This document shows, one piece after another, positions 7,381 through 14,601 of a DNA stretch of 35,873 bases. How positions within the stretch are numbered: position 1 is the first letter of the stretch; the number at the start of each line of letters is the position of its first letter. Below the pieces are notes generated by a model. It saw nothing but the letters and a program-made list of their open reading frames with translations. It made no database searches and was not told where the DNA came from. The position numbers and the translations under genes are program-made. The DNA is taken from IMG/VR virus record IMGVR_UViG_3300021197_001063, positions 1 through 35,873 of that record; one strand, given 5' to 3'. The DNA is from a virus.

Positions 7381-7456
7381 GCTTCTGTGGTGTAAAGGTA
7401 GCATGCAGTCCTTCCAAGTCTGTGGTGATCGGGTTCAAGTCCCGCCAGAAGCTCCA
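7381..7456 (+). tRNA. tRNA-Gly(UCC)
   Basis: This is a 76-base cloverleaf with an encoded CCA. The acceptor stem GCTTCTG pairs fully with CAGAAGC. The anticodon loop CTTCCAA gives anticodon UCC (reads GGA, and GGG by wobble). The T loop is TTCAAGT with a GGG/CCC stem core, and the D arm has the GGTA motif. The anticodon stem has one T-T mismatch and the outer T-stem pair is also mismatched, so folding is slightly imperfect. An intrinsic terminator follows at once, indicating a single-gene transcript. Phage tRNAs usually offset codon-use differences or host tRNA damage. tRNA genes can also be attachment sites, but no integrase was seen. Confidence 0.87.
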
Positions 7457-7464
7457 AACAATAC

Positions 7465-7502
7465 GCCCCTAGCCTCTGTCACCTGATACGCTAGGGCTTT
7501 TG
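7465..7502 (+). terminator. Intrinsic terminator after tRNA
   Basis: CCCTAGC (7467-7473) pairs with GCTAGGG (7490-7496), then CTTTTG follows. It stands nine bases after the tRNA CCA end. Confidence 0.75.
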
Positions 7503-7541
7503 TGTATTACCATTCCGGAAATATCAGACACAAGGAAAGCT

Positions 7542-7646
7542 ATGTTCTTAAATATAATTATATTGCTAGGTATCGGCACCTTCTCATGGCTTACTTTTAT
7601 ATTGTTTGAGATGGCTTATCATTTTTATAAAGGCACTAAGTTTTAG
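7542..7646 (+). CDS. Tiny membrane protein
   Basis: This 34-residue protein is almost entirely one hydrophobic helix (LNIIILLGIGTFSWLTFILF) followed by a short basic tail. The ATG at 7542 has an AAGGAAAG ribosome binding site. It is one of few plus-strand genes in this part of the genome and follows the tRNA terminator, so its promoter is unclear. The function is unknown. It could be a chance reading frame. Confidence 0.4.
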   Translation: MFLNIIILLGIGTFSWLTFILFEMAYHFYKGTKF

Positions 7647-7818
7647 GCGGAAATTATACATATAGCGCCTAACATGTATAAACTTTGGCTTTATTTAGAC
7701 ACAAAAAAACCCGCACTAGGCGGGTATAGACTTCTATCAACTTCTTTTTATAACTTAGAATCAGTGTTTAATTGAGACTACCTTATAGTCAGTTAATAGA
7801 GCGGGTATTATATATTAA
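7647..7818. other. Intergenic stretch holding a terminator
   Basis: This is 172 bases of AT-rich sequence between convergent genes. Apart from the minus-strand terminator at 7702-7725 and a weak GACTA/TAGTC hairpin near 7780, nothing was recognised. Confidence 0.4.
7702..7725 (-). terminator. Intrinsic terminator
   Basis: ACCCGC and GCGGGT (7709-7714 with 7720-7725) form a hairpin with a five-base loop, followed on the minus strand by seven T. It ends the 9138-7819 operon. Confidence 0.85.
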
Positions 7819-7971
7819 TTAAAGGTCTTTATCAGCTTCTTTTCTTGCGTCAAAGTCTCTTTTAAATCTATAAGCATCCAAAAAGAATTGCGTTGATTTT
7901 GGACAAAACAAAGACCAAAAAGAGCATAATTGCCACAAGAAAAACTGCTTAAATCGATTTGTAGTTTTCAC
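7819..7971 (-). CDS. Small aromatic-rich protein
   Basis: This 50-residue protein is read from a GTG at 7971 with a GAGGGGG ribosome binding site. The first half is rich in Phe, Trp and Leu (FKQFFLWQLCSFWSLF) and could insert in or lie on a membrane. The second half is charged. It is the last gene of its operon, 24 bases after the previous stop. No family was recognised. Confidence 0.5.
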   Translation of the reverse strand: MKTTNRFKQFFLWQLCSFWSLFCPKSTQFFLDAYRFKRDFDARKEADKDL

Positions 7972-7995
7972 GCCAACCCCCTCATTTTTTTAATA

Positions 7996-8175
7996 TTATT
8001 GATTGCATTTAGCTTCAGGATCTTTTTTGCCCAGTCCGTATTTACAATCTTCACACATAAGTACGCTTTGATAGCCACAGTAAAAATATCCCCAATAATC
8101 TTTTTCGCCTAAGCATTTAGGGTGTTTTACCTGTCTTTCATTTTCTGCAATGTAGTTATTAATCTTATCCTTCAT
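7996..8175 (-). CDS. Small Cys-rich, possibly zinc-binding protein
   Basis: This 59-residue protein has an ATG at 8175, inside the end of the preceding gene (11-base overlap). It contains five Cys, including a CEDC pair and the preceding HPKC and YFYC, a spacing typical of small zinc-binding phage proteins. The function is unknown. Confidence 0.65.
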   Translation of the reverse strand: MKDKINNYIAENERQVKHPKCLGEKDYWGYFYCGYQSVLMCEDCKYGLGKKDPEAKCNQ

Positions 8176-8503
8176 TTGTTAGCTCCTTTGCTCGTTTGAT
8201 TAGTTCAAAAGGCTCTAGTGCGCTTAGTGATTTCCACGCTTCTATCTGAGGCTGAGGGGAAGTAATTTCCATTGGTAATGATGTTGCGTAATTAAGCGAT
8301 GCTTCCAAAGCCTCTACCAATTCCTTATTAATAGCTGTTAGTTGGTCGTGTTGGTTTATTGCGTGGGCCGCTGCTTCTGCATACCGTCCATTCCATGCTG
8401 ATAATACAGCGCCCTTATTGTCAAAAATAGCAAATGCTGCATGCTCACTAAGCGGGTCTGCCTCTATACTAACAATGCCTTTAAACACATCACTCATTTT
8501 CAT
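8165..8503 (-). CDS. Hypothetical phage protein
   Basis: This 112-residue protein has an ATG at 8503 that overlaps the TGA of the upstream gene. The N-terminal 45 residues look like a small alpha/beta segment (GIVSIEADPLSEHAAFAIF). The rest is helical with many Ala, Glu and Leu and could dimerise. Similar arrangements are common in small accessory phage genes of unknown role. No catalytic motif was seen. Confidence 0.68.
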   Translation of the reverse strand: MKMSDVFKGIVSIEADPLSEHAAFAIFDNKGAVLSAWNGRYAEAAAHAINQHDQLTAINKELVEALEASLNYATSLPMEITSPQPQIEAWKSLSALEPFELIKRAKELTNEG

Positions 8504-8706
8504 TTGTCATTCTCCTTCTCGTAATTTGCGCAAAAGAAATCATAATCCGTTTCTATGCTTTTAATGTATCCGCCGTTCATTCCTGTTTTAAGCTCCACCT
8601 CAATACCATTACTGAGCAATCCGAAGCATTCCCCCGTTTCATCTTCCGGTAGAAATTGATCACTTATAGACAGTCTTTCCCAATGCCTACAGTCTTTACA
8701 TTTCAT
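8500..8706 (-). CDS. Small zinc-ribbon-like protein
   Basis: This 68-residue protein starts with MKCKDCRHWE, and two further Cys (GECFG, FFCANYE) complete a likely four-Cys zinc site. Proteins with this MKCxxCxHW start are frequent in phage accessory regions. It overlaps both neighbours by 4 bases. The function is unknown. Confidence 0.72.
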   Translation of the reverse strand: MKCKDCRHWERLSISDQFLPEDETGECFGLLSNGIEVELKTGMNGGYIKSIETDYDFFCANYEKENDK

Positions 8707-8978
8707 TTGTCATTCTCCAGTGCTTTAAGTAATTGCTTCACACCACGCCTATACTCGGTGGTGCCACGAATATTCCACTTGCCTGTACTTGGCCACATAT
8801 CCGCTGTCTTATCGTTGTGAGTCACTACAAGATGAATGCCGCCATTATTAGATTTAACGCCAAACCCTTTAGTTATTAATATCTGTGTACTGCAAGCGCG
8901 GTTATGCTCTTTTCGGTTTTGGCTAGCTTCTTTTCTGGCCTCTTTTGTGTCACGCCAAATTTCTCCCATGTCACCCAT
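8703..8978 (-). CDS. Hypothetical basic protein
   Basis: This 91-residue protein is read from the ATG at 8978, which has a GGAGAG site and overlaps the end of the upstream gene by 8 bases. An earlier in-frame ATG at 9005 lies well inside that gene and is less likely. The N-terminal 35 residues are highly charged (Arg/Lys/Glu helix). The C-terminal part (GGIHLVVTHNDKTADMWPSTGKW) looks like a small beta domain ending in a Leu-rich helix. It could bind nucleic acid, but this is only composition. Confidence 0.68.
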   Translation of the reverse strand: MGDMGEIWRDTKEARKEASQNRKEHNRACSTQILITKGFGVKSNNGGIHLVVTHNDKTADMWPSTGKWNIRGTTEYRRGVKQLLKALENDK

Positions 8979-9138
8979 TCTTCTCTCTCCGATATAAAGC
9001 CGCATCTATGGCTAGTTGGAATTTTCTAGGATTCTTTCTGTTCCAGTTCTTTAGGGTGCTTTCTGGTATGTCACTTAATACGATTAGCTGCCAAAAACCC
9101 CTGAGGCCCGCTGCTTTTGATCTTTGATCTGGTGTCAT
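8971..9138 (-). CDS. Small helix-turn-helix protein
   Basis: This 55-residue protein is the first gene of its operon, with an AAAAGGAGC ribosome binding site. Residues from about 14 to 45 (FWQLIVLSDIPESTLKNWN) fit a helix-turn-helix: a first helix, a turn after Asp, then a recognition helix STLKNWNRK. Size and position at the head of a short operon suggest an autoregulated transcription factor. It might act at the dyad 9240-9256 just upstream, which is inference. Confidence 0.65.
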   Translation of the reverse strand: MTPDQRSKAAGLRGFWQLIVLSDIPESTLKNWNRKNPRKFQLAIDAALYRREKNG

Positions 9139-9180
9139 TTAATAGCTCCTTTTGCTAGATAACGTAATAAATATATAGCT

Positions 9181-9256
9181 AATATAGGTCTACGTCCACA
9201 TAATAAACATTCAAATATTCGATAGATAAAGCCTAAACCTATCTAAAAATTAGATA
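9181..9256 (-). promoter_or_regulatory. Operator-promoter region of the 9138 operon
   Basis: It contains a -10-like TATATT (9181-9186 on the minus strand), a GTGGAC word 7 bases upstream of it (9194-9199), and a perfect dyad TATCTAA-AAA-TTAGATA at 9240-9256 with a further TAGATA at 9223-9228. No good -35 is present at normal spacing, which would fit an activator-dependent promoter. Confidence 0.45.
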
Positions 9257-9290
9257 AGTAATAAACAGGAAGGATGCTTGACTTTTAGAG

Positions 9291-9318
9291 AAAAATAAAA
9301 ATAGTCGTCCATGACTAT
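9291..9318 (-). terminator. Intrinsic terminator
   Basis: ATAGTC (9301-9306) pairs with GACTAT (9313-9318), followed on the minus strand by TTTTATTTTT. It ends the 11966-9336 operon. Confidence 0.78.
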
Positions 9319-9335
9319 CAATATATTTTATGGGT

Positions 9336-10808
9336 TTAGTATTCCCCATCAATACAATTTATAGTGGTCCCTTTGCCATTCGCATAGATTATGGCCGCCG
9401 TATGCATCCAAGAGCTCGGCGAACCCGTGGCATATTCAAGATGATACACAGCACTTAATCCCACCTGTATCACTCCCCACTTACGCCCTGGCGTATGGCT
9501 ATGGCCAATCACACTACGACATCCAATCTTGTTAAACGCCGCCAATGATCCTCTAGCACCATTCGGCCCTTTGTCACCATGATAGTTAAGCGCATGCCCT
9601 TTGCAGAACAAAGTATCACTACGACGCAAGAAGGTTGCCCGTGTCTCTTTCACTAGATATTCAAGGCAGTCAAAGTCTGTCCCTTCCTTAATCGCTCTTA
9701 CTTTAGCTAATGCCAAATCGAGATAGAACTCGGCGTTCTTGGGGTCTTTCTTCCAGTCTTCTTCCTTTAGCCAACGGTCAATCACTTCGTCATGATTAGA
9801 TTTCACGATGTAGTTTTTACCATCAATCAAGCATTGTTGAAGTTTGCCAATTAAGTCCTCAATCTCGTTCTGCCCGCCATCTTCATCATAAAAGTGTTTC
9901 TTAACCGTCATAAACGGGTCATTCCTATGATGATGATTGCGAAAGTACCCATCAAACAAGTCATGAAAAACCTGTGCTTTGGGTTTGATTAACTTAACAA
10001 GTGCATTCTTCCCAGACCACCATGCGCTCATGACATTAGGGTCTAAGAATTTAGCGTGAAAGTCGCCACTGATAAACGCCTCTACCTCATTGCCTGAAGT
10101 TACGGTTTCACCGCTATAGCATTTATCAAGATCATAGAACTTTCCACTTCCATCGATACACAGCTGGCGGGTGTGGAACTTCTTACCTCGAAGCTCAATA
10201 AGTGTGGCACCATACTCGTGATGGAATTCACCCTTAACACCTGCTTTGCTCTCTGTGTAATTCGGTTTTGTGATTGCTCCGGTTGTCATACACAGCTTTG
10301 CCATAGAGTTCTGAGGTGTTGGCGTTGCTTCAAGACTAATTTGTGGATGCCCGAAGATACAGCTCTTTTCCCCTGTAAGCGTCGTTAATCCAGTCATAGG
10401 GCTAACTGCCGTCGGTTGAATGAAAACGTCACCACAGATCACCAGCGAGCTAGAGACGTCTGTTCTTACCCCGCATAGCTCTCCGCTGATCTCCTCGTCC
10501 CACCAATCGGCGTTTTCCTGATCCACTGTCCATTTGCTTGTTGGGTTCTTGTACCGCCCAGGGATCACGATTAACTGAGCGTTATTTTCTTTGCAGTATG
10601 TACGCAAACTGCGCAATCCAGCTTTGAATACTGGCGTGGCGTTTTGAGCGTATGTAATAACCAGTTTCTTCTTGGTTATCTTAATTGGCTCAAACTTGTT
10701 TTTAGTGATAGGACTGCGGGTTGTTTTACCACATTCACCACACGCCCAACGAGGGGGCGTTTTAGAATGCACGGCTAAGTCTTCTGAGTTACAGTGTGGA
10801 CATTTCAT
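9336..10808 (-). CDS. Metallophosphoesterase with N-terminal zinc ribbon
   Basis: This 490-residue protein has an N-terminal zinc ribbon, CPHC (residues 3-6) and CGEC (23-26). The core carries motifs of calcineurin-like metallophosphoesterases: ISGDFHAKF (about residue 245), VKSNHDEVIDRWL (about 340) and GHSHTPGRKWG (about 435), which would bind two metal ions. Related large phage phosphoesterases include the T5 A1-type protein, linked to host DNA breakdown. The resemblance is by motif order, and I cannot test how close it is. It ends the 11966 operon just before a terminator and overlaps its upstream neighbour by 4 bases. A nuclease role on host or phage DNA is likely but not proven. Confidence 0.82.
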   Translation of the reverse strand: MKCPHCNSEDLAVHSKTPPRWACGECGKTTRSPITKNKFEPIKITKKKLVITYAQNATPVFKAGLRSLRTYCKENNAQLIVIPGRYKNPTSKWTVDQENADWWDEEISGELCGVRTDVSSSLVICGDVFIQPTAVSPMTGLTTLTGEKSCIFGHPQISLEATPTPQNSMAKLCMTTGAITKPNYTESKAGVKGEFHHEYGATLIELRGKKFHTRQLCIDGSGKFYDLDKCYSGETVTSGNEVEAFISGDFHAKFLDPNVMSAWWSGKNALVKLIKPKAQVFHDLFDGYFRNHHHRNDPFMTVKKHFYDEDGGQNEIEDLIGKLQQCLIDGKNYIVKSNHDEVIDRWLKEEDWKKDPKNAEFYLDLALAKVRAIKEGTDFDCLEYLVKETRATFLRRSDTLFCKGHALNYHGDKGPNGARGSLAAFNKIGCRSVIGHSHTPGRKWGVIQVGLSAVYHLEYATGSPSSWMHTAAIIYANGKGTTINCIDGEY

Positions 10809-11221
10809 TTCAACCCCTCCAAGCGCTCGACCTCAGCCTGCGCATAAAACAACACCTTCTTAGCATCGCGCAACGCATCACTATGACTAGCACGACCCTT
10901 GCGATAGATTGCACGGAACATCTCACCGTCTTGTGCATTGAGGTTCCGATAGCTGATCAAGTGTTGCAACTCTGTAGCGCCCTCTGGTAGCTCATAATAA
11001 CTTGCGGTTGATCCGTCTGACTTTGAGCCGTCACTCACATCCTTCTCCGCGATCCTGTATGCAGCTATGTCGTAGTCGTAATCCATCCATCTCCAATTGT
11101 ATGCGTGCTTGCCATTATGCACCATTCCGTTTTTAAGTTTAAACTCAAACTCACGACCCTTCGGCACCGGGCAAATGTCAGTTGCACCGCCCCACTCTAT
11201 CCACTTGCCCCATCTCTTCAT
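10805..11221 (-). CDS. Hypothetical phage protein
   Basis: This 138-residue protein begins MKRWGKWIEWGG. The ATG at 11221 overlaps the stop of the upstream membrane peptide as TAATG and has a GAGGAAA site. The N-terminal half is Trp/Tyr-rich (HAYNWRWMDYDYDIAAYRI), a pattern seen in many small phage proteins. The C-terminal half is a long Ala/Arg/Glu helix ending in a coiled-coil-like stretch. No function was recognised. Confidence 0.72.
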   Translation of the reverse strand: MKRWGKWIEWGGATDICPVPKGREFEFKLKNGMVHNGKHAYNWRWMDYDYDIAAYRIAEKDVSDGSKSDGSTASYYELPEGATELQHLISYRNLNAQDGEMFRAIYRKGRASHSDALRDAKKVLFYAQAEVERLEGLK

Positions 11222-11310
11222 TATAATTTCCTCACTTTGCAAAACACCCAGCCGATAGCCAGAAAGATTAAAAACAAGATTAGTATGCCAGCCGTCTTAA
11301 ATCGTTTCAT
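11221..11310 (-). CDS. Membrane micropeptide
   Basis: This 29-residue single-pass peptide (TAGILILFLIFLAIGWVF) has Lys/Arg at both ends. The ATG at 11310 follows a GGAG site, and its TAA overlaps the next ATG. It lies partly inside the 3' end of the preceding gene. Coupling on both sides supports it. The function is unknown. Confidence 0.55.
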   Translation of the reverse strand: MKRFKTAGILILFLIFLAIGWVFCKVRKL

Positions 11311-11467
11311 TTGATACTCTCCGACTCTGCACTGCGACCAGTGTGCACTTTTGATTGTTAGGCAAATCAATTTCACATTCTAATTTGCCCGCATAACTGT
11401 TAATAGCCGTAATACTTACTATTGCGCCTAATAGCGCCCCTGATAGGAAAATAAACGGATATTTCAT
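11297..11467 (-). CDS. Small secreted protein with two Cys
   Basis: This 56-residue protein starts with a signal peptide-like stretch (PFIFLSGALLGAIVSITAINSYA). The mature 30 residues hold two Cys that could pair in the periplasm. An N-terminal membrane anchor is an alternative. The ATG at 11467 overlaps the preceding TGA (ATGA). The function is unknown. Confidence 0.6.
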   Translation of the reverse strand: MKYPFIFLSGALLGAIVSITAINSYAGKLECEIDLPNNQKCTLVAVQSRRVSNETI

Positions 11468-11661
11468 GATAGCCTCTCAATTGTTAGTAAATCGGCTTTT
11501 CTATCGCAAGTTGTTTTTACACGCCACTTGTTGCGTTGGGCATACTTGTAGAATGCTGAATGCAATGCTGACTTCTTAGTCCCAACTGGGCATTCTCCGT
11601 AATACTCCAAAGTATCACCAGGTTGCATATTGTGAAAACTGTGTTGTTTATGGTTTGCCAT
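11464..11661 (-). CDS. Small basic protein
   Basis: This 65-residue protein is rich in Lys, His and Arg, with a central segment (GTKKSALHSAFYKYAQRN) that may form a nucleic-acid-binding helix. It lies 2 bases after the upstream gene and overlaps the next as ATGA. No domain was recognised. Confidence 0.65.
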   Translation of the reverse strand: MANHKQHSFHNMQPGDTLEYYGECPVGTKKSALHSAFYKYAQRNKWRVKTTCDRKADLLTIERLS

Positions 11662-11663
11662 GG

Positions 11664-11966
11664 TTAAAATCCTGTTAATGTGTTTAAAAGTGCGCCGCCA
11701 TAATAAGCGCCTATGGATCCAGCTTCTGTAGCTTCCATTCGTGACCGTAAATCATGTTCATACTGCATTGCCGCTAACTTCCTATTTCTTGTTTCGGCCG
11801 CGCTTTCAAACGAAATTGTTTTAGGCCTCAGCTTTTCAATATCACTGCAAGCCTTTTCAAAGATAGAATCAATCTTATTATTGAACCCATCCATAATAGC
11901 CTGCAGGTCATTTTCGCCCATGCGTTTAAGTTGCGTTTCGATTTGCCAAAGTTTTTGTTCAATCAT
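11664..11966 (-). CDS. Helical protein, first gene of its operon
   Basis: This 100-residue protein is mostly amphipathic helix with heptad-like spacing over residues 1-80, so coiled-coil dimerisation is likely. It ends in a glycine-rich, hydrophobic segment (AGSIGAYYGGALLNTLTGF). An AAGGAG site precedes the ATG at 11966, and the promoter at 11996-12024 is close. No family was recognised. Confidence 0.68.
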   Translation of the reverse strand: MIEQKLWQIETQLKRMGENDLQAIMDGFNNKIDSIFEKACSDIEKLRPKTISFESAAETRNRKLAAMQYEHDLRSRMEATEAGSIGAYYGGALLNTLTGF

Positions 11967-11980
11967 TTTGCTTCTCCTTT

Positions 11981-12024
11981 AATGTCCACAAATTAACAAT
12001 AGTCCAGCTGTGGACATTGTGCAA
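11981..12024 (-). promoter_or_regulatory. Promoter framed by a 10-base inverted repeat
   Basis: On the minus strand TTGCAC (12019-12024) and TATTGT (11996-12001) are separated by 17 bases. The perfect inverted repeat AATGTCCACA (11981-11990) / TGTGGACATT (12009-12018) lies on either side of the -10, one arm touching the -35. This is a classical operator layout for a dimeric repressor controlling the 11966 operon. Confidence 0.7.
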
Positions 12025-12227
12025 GTGTTATTTCTGCTTCGACAGCTTCTTTCAGCTTCGACGATTCTTGAGAAGCTAAAAAGTAAGTACTCACTTCGCC
12101 TATATACAACAGTATTACTACAATTATTTAATAATAAATTAATTAATTTATCTCTACTTCTCTACTTCTACACATTTGTAATTTTATCTCTCTAATTTAT
12201 ACCTCTTTTTAAGTATATATCTCTTAG

Positions 12228-12251
12228 GAAGCTGAGAAGCTGAGAAGCTGA
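12228..12251. repeat. Three tandem 8-base repeats
   Basis: GAAGCTGA is repeated three times without a gap. It forms part of the candidate origin and stands directly beside the terminator hairpin. Confidence 0.85.
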
Positions 12252-12253
12252 GC

Positions 12254-12289
12254 AAAAAAAACCCGCAAGGCCAATAACCATGCGGGTTT
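12254..12289 (-). terminator. Intrinsic terminator after primase-helicase
   Basis: The nine-base stem AAACCCGCA / TGCGGGTTT (12259-12267 with 12281-12289) is followed on the minus strand by eight T. It ends the 15262-12320 operon. Confidence 0.9.
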
Positions 12290-12319
12290 ACAGATTCTCA
12301 AATATCCTGAGATGCTGAC

Positions 12320-14599
12320 TCAATCTATCGAAGCTGCGCCTTCTCCAAGCAAATACTTGATCACTTTTTGACCATTCCTCTTATGTTTCGTTTCATTGCG
12401 CACAATTAAGTTTTCATCAATCATTCTCTCAATCATGTCCATAATCACCTTGTCATCAAACTTTTTCTTGCGGCACCGATCAAGAACAACGCCATGCGAA
12501 ACAGCCACCTCTAAATCCATGCAGCCCAAAATAGTTGCTCCAAGTGCGTCACCGACTCGTATTTCATCATTAGACCTGATCAGCATTAGTTTCTTTTTGA
12601 CATCGCGATCAACCAAAGCAAATGCCCACTCAACATGTTCAATTGTTCTTAATCCATGCGGCGCTGCTAATATCAAACTAATCTTAGCCACCAGCTCGAA
12701 TGCACGGCGCACCACGGGCACTAAGGACGGCTGCCCTAGCAATGATGTCCCTAGGTTATAAAAGTAGCTCTCAACGCCATCCAGTAAGCGCGCCGCTGCT
12801 TTCTCGTCCGTAGGAATAACAGCCAATGCCCCGCTATGCTCTATTCTGTCTGGCGTTTCCATGCTGAAAGTGCCAGGCGAACGCAATTGCATCAAAGCAG
12901 CACGTAATGATTCCGGCATAGGTTGGATTTTATGGCCCTTTTTGATGCGGGGGTGTGCTTCTTTTTCCTCAAAGATCATTGACCGGCCAACAAACCCGGA
13001 CTCGCCTTCTTGCGGGGTCATTAATCCATCAAATGTGCTAGGGGTTGTATAACCGATAACAGACAAGAACGGATTAATTATGCCCGCACCTATTCCTTCT
13101 AAGCGCTCAATCAATGATTTCTCTTTATTTGCTAGGTATTCTGTTTCACCCTTGCTATCAATTTGCTTTGAAACACTGGCCAATTCCTTCTTTAGTTCCG
13201 TTTCAACCTCTACCTTGAGGTCACCACTTATAGTCAATACACCATCCGCTTTCGTGTATATATCCATAAGCGAGGCTGTAGCACCTTTGTAATAATCATT
13301 CTTTGATTCGACTATTTTTTTAAGCTGCAAGCCTAGCTCACCAATATTGTAAAAAGCCCCTTGATGCCTTAGCAGGTTCCGGTATATCTCTTGCTCAGAC
13401 TTAATGCCACCGTAAACCGCTTGAAGCATTCCGGCCTCTTGCATGATTTTAGTGTATGCCTGCTGAATAGCTTCCTTACCCGTTGCTGATGATGCGACAC
13501 AAAATGTCAATAGGTTTGTTCTATTGCCTAGCAGGTCGTCAGTCACCCGCATACCACAGATGTTGGCCACTGCATTGAGTGCCACTGCGACAGATAGGTT
13601 TTCGCGCTTAAATCGACACTGGCTATTAACCCATGTTGTAAGCTCACCAACAAACCCAGGCGGACGCAATAAATCAATGTTCTGGTCTGGGCCTTCTCCT
13701 AGTTCGCCCTCGTCATATTCAACGGTAGGTTCAAATGTTGCACTTTCTTGATAGCCAGATTCACGGGCGTAATGTATTAGAGTACCAAGGCCAACCGGAT
13801 TGCCAGCCTTTCCGAAAGAGTGCCAGCGCTTTTCTAGTTGTCCAAATGTAGGGTATTTTTCGCCGCGGCTTGACCAGTCATTCCACAGGTCCAACCCGGT
13901 TCCGCCCGTTGCATCATGGATGGCCATGCCGATCTTAACCCATTTCTCATGGTCGCAATCTGGATCAATGACCCTGAGCATTTCCGCAATTTCTTGCTCG
14001 CTGACATCAACAGCAATGCCACTGATCATTGACCGGTGGCGCTCCGGTTTGCGTAGGATTTCAATTAGTCTTTGAGGTGCTTCTGTTACATCTTGCGGCG
14101 CACCATGCATGGTTTCGTAATTAGCGCCACTCTTATGAAGAGAGCCATTACCAACGATAAAGCCGCTTGATTTAAAGTCTATGCCCTCATAGCTATCCGA
14201 ATGCTGCACTAATGCAATGGGTTCTGATAATTTATAGTAAAGATGCATTGAGCCATTGCCAGAACCGGTAACGACTGCAAAGCCAGCGCTTCCAAGATAA
14301 TCAAAGTCATGGTCTGCGCACAATTTATTAAAAGATTCTACGCCGCCGTTTCTGGCATCCACATCAATGATTAGGAATCCATCACACAGTACACCAAAGC
14401 CTGTATCAAAGTGCCCGGTCTGTTCCATAACCTCCAGTTGGTCATCTGACCACATTGGCACATTTTGCCAGTTCGACATTCGAGGGTGTTTCCCTATCGC
14501 CTCGCAGTCTTCATTCTCGCAGGCACATTGCCCGCGATCAATTTTATGTAAGCCGAATATTCTAAACCCGGCTTCTAGGTAATCATAGATCTCATTCAT
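12320..14599 (-). CDS. Primase-polymerase / helicase fusion protein
   Basis: This 759-residue replication protein has an N-terminal PrimPol domain (residues about 1-190) with the catalytic acidic pair in LIIDVDARNGG (Asp79, Asp81) and the basic/His segment GSMHLYYK. A PriCT-2-like segment (about 200-270, DHEKWVKIGMAIHD, LWNDWSSRGEKY) follows. The C-terminal half resembles DUF3987-type helicase domains with a P-loop variant, ASSATGKE, and ends in a likely winged helix (EVAVSHGVVLDRCRKKKFDDKV). It should make primers and unwind DNA at the origin. The GGAG ribosome binding site lies in the end of the GIY-YIG gene. The candidate origin lies just downstream. Confidence 0.88.
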   Translation of the reverse strand: MNEIYDYLEAGFRIFGLHKIDRGQCACENEDCEAIGKHPRMSNWQNVPMWSDDQLEVMEQTGHFDTGFGVLCDGFLIIDVDARNGGVESFNKLCADHDFDYLGSAGFAVVTGSGNGSMHLYYKLSEPIALVQHSDSYEGIDFKSSGFIVGNGSLHKSGANYETMHGAPQDVTEAPQRLIEILRKPERHRSMISGIAVDVSEQEIAEMLRVIDPDCDHEKWVKIGMAIHDATGGTGLDLWNDWSSRGEKYPTFGQLEKRWHSFGKAGNPVGLGTLIHYARESGYQESATFEPTVEYDEGELGEGPDQNIDLLRPPGFVGELTTWVNSQCRFKRENLSVAVALNAVANICGMRVTDDLLGNRTNLLTFCVASSATGKEAIQQAYTKIMQEAGMLQAVYGGIKSEQEIYRNLLRHQGAFYNIGELGLQLKKIVESKNDYYKGATASLMDIYTKADGVLTISGDLKVEVETELKKELASVSKQIDSKGETEYLANKEKSLIERLEGIGAGIINPFLSVIGYTTPSTFDGLMTPQEGESGFVGRSMIFEEKEAHPRIKKGHKIQPMPESLRAALMQLRSPGTFSMETPDRIEHSGALAVIPTDEKAAARLLDGVESYFYNLGTSLLGQPSLVPVVRRAFELVAKISLILAAPHGLRTIEHVEWAFALVDRDVKKKLMLIRSNDEIRVGDALGATILGCMDLEVAVSHGVVLDRCRKKKFDDKVIMDMIERMIDENLIVRNETKHKRNGQKVIKYLLGEGAASID

Positions 14600-14601
14600 T
14601 A

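Larger units (their letters stand above)
12025..12319. other. AT-rich repeat region, candidate replication origin
   Basis: This stretch has no credible gene. It contains two GCTTCGAC direct repeats (12036-12043 and 12055-12062), single AGCTTC/GAAGCT words at 12044, 12054 and 12072, a very AT-rich tract (12100-12220) and three perfect tandem GAAGCTGA 8-mers (12228-12251). TCAGCTTC at 12052-12059 is the inverse of that 8-mer. Iteron-like repeats in both orientations around an AT-rich tract, next to the primase-helicase gene, suit an origin. The primase terminator lies at its right end. Confidence 0.45.

Noticed and set aside
7381-7456. tRNA as an attachment site for integration
   Set aside because: No integrase or excisionase was found in the genome, and the tRNA is complete with its own terminator.
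7260-7472. Open frame of 70 codons on the plus strand over the tRNA
   Set aside because: It runs through the whole tRNA-Gly gene, has no ribosome binding site and its residues look random; the tRNA explains the sequence.
12036-12251. CRISPR-like array
   Set aside because: The repeats are only 8 bases, partly tandem and without regular spacers.
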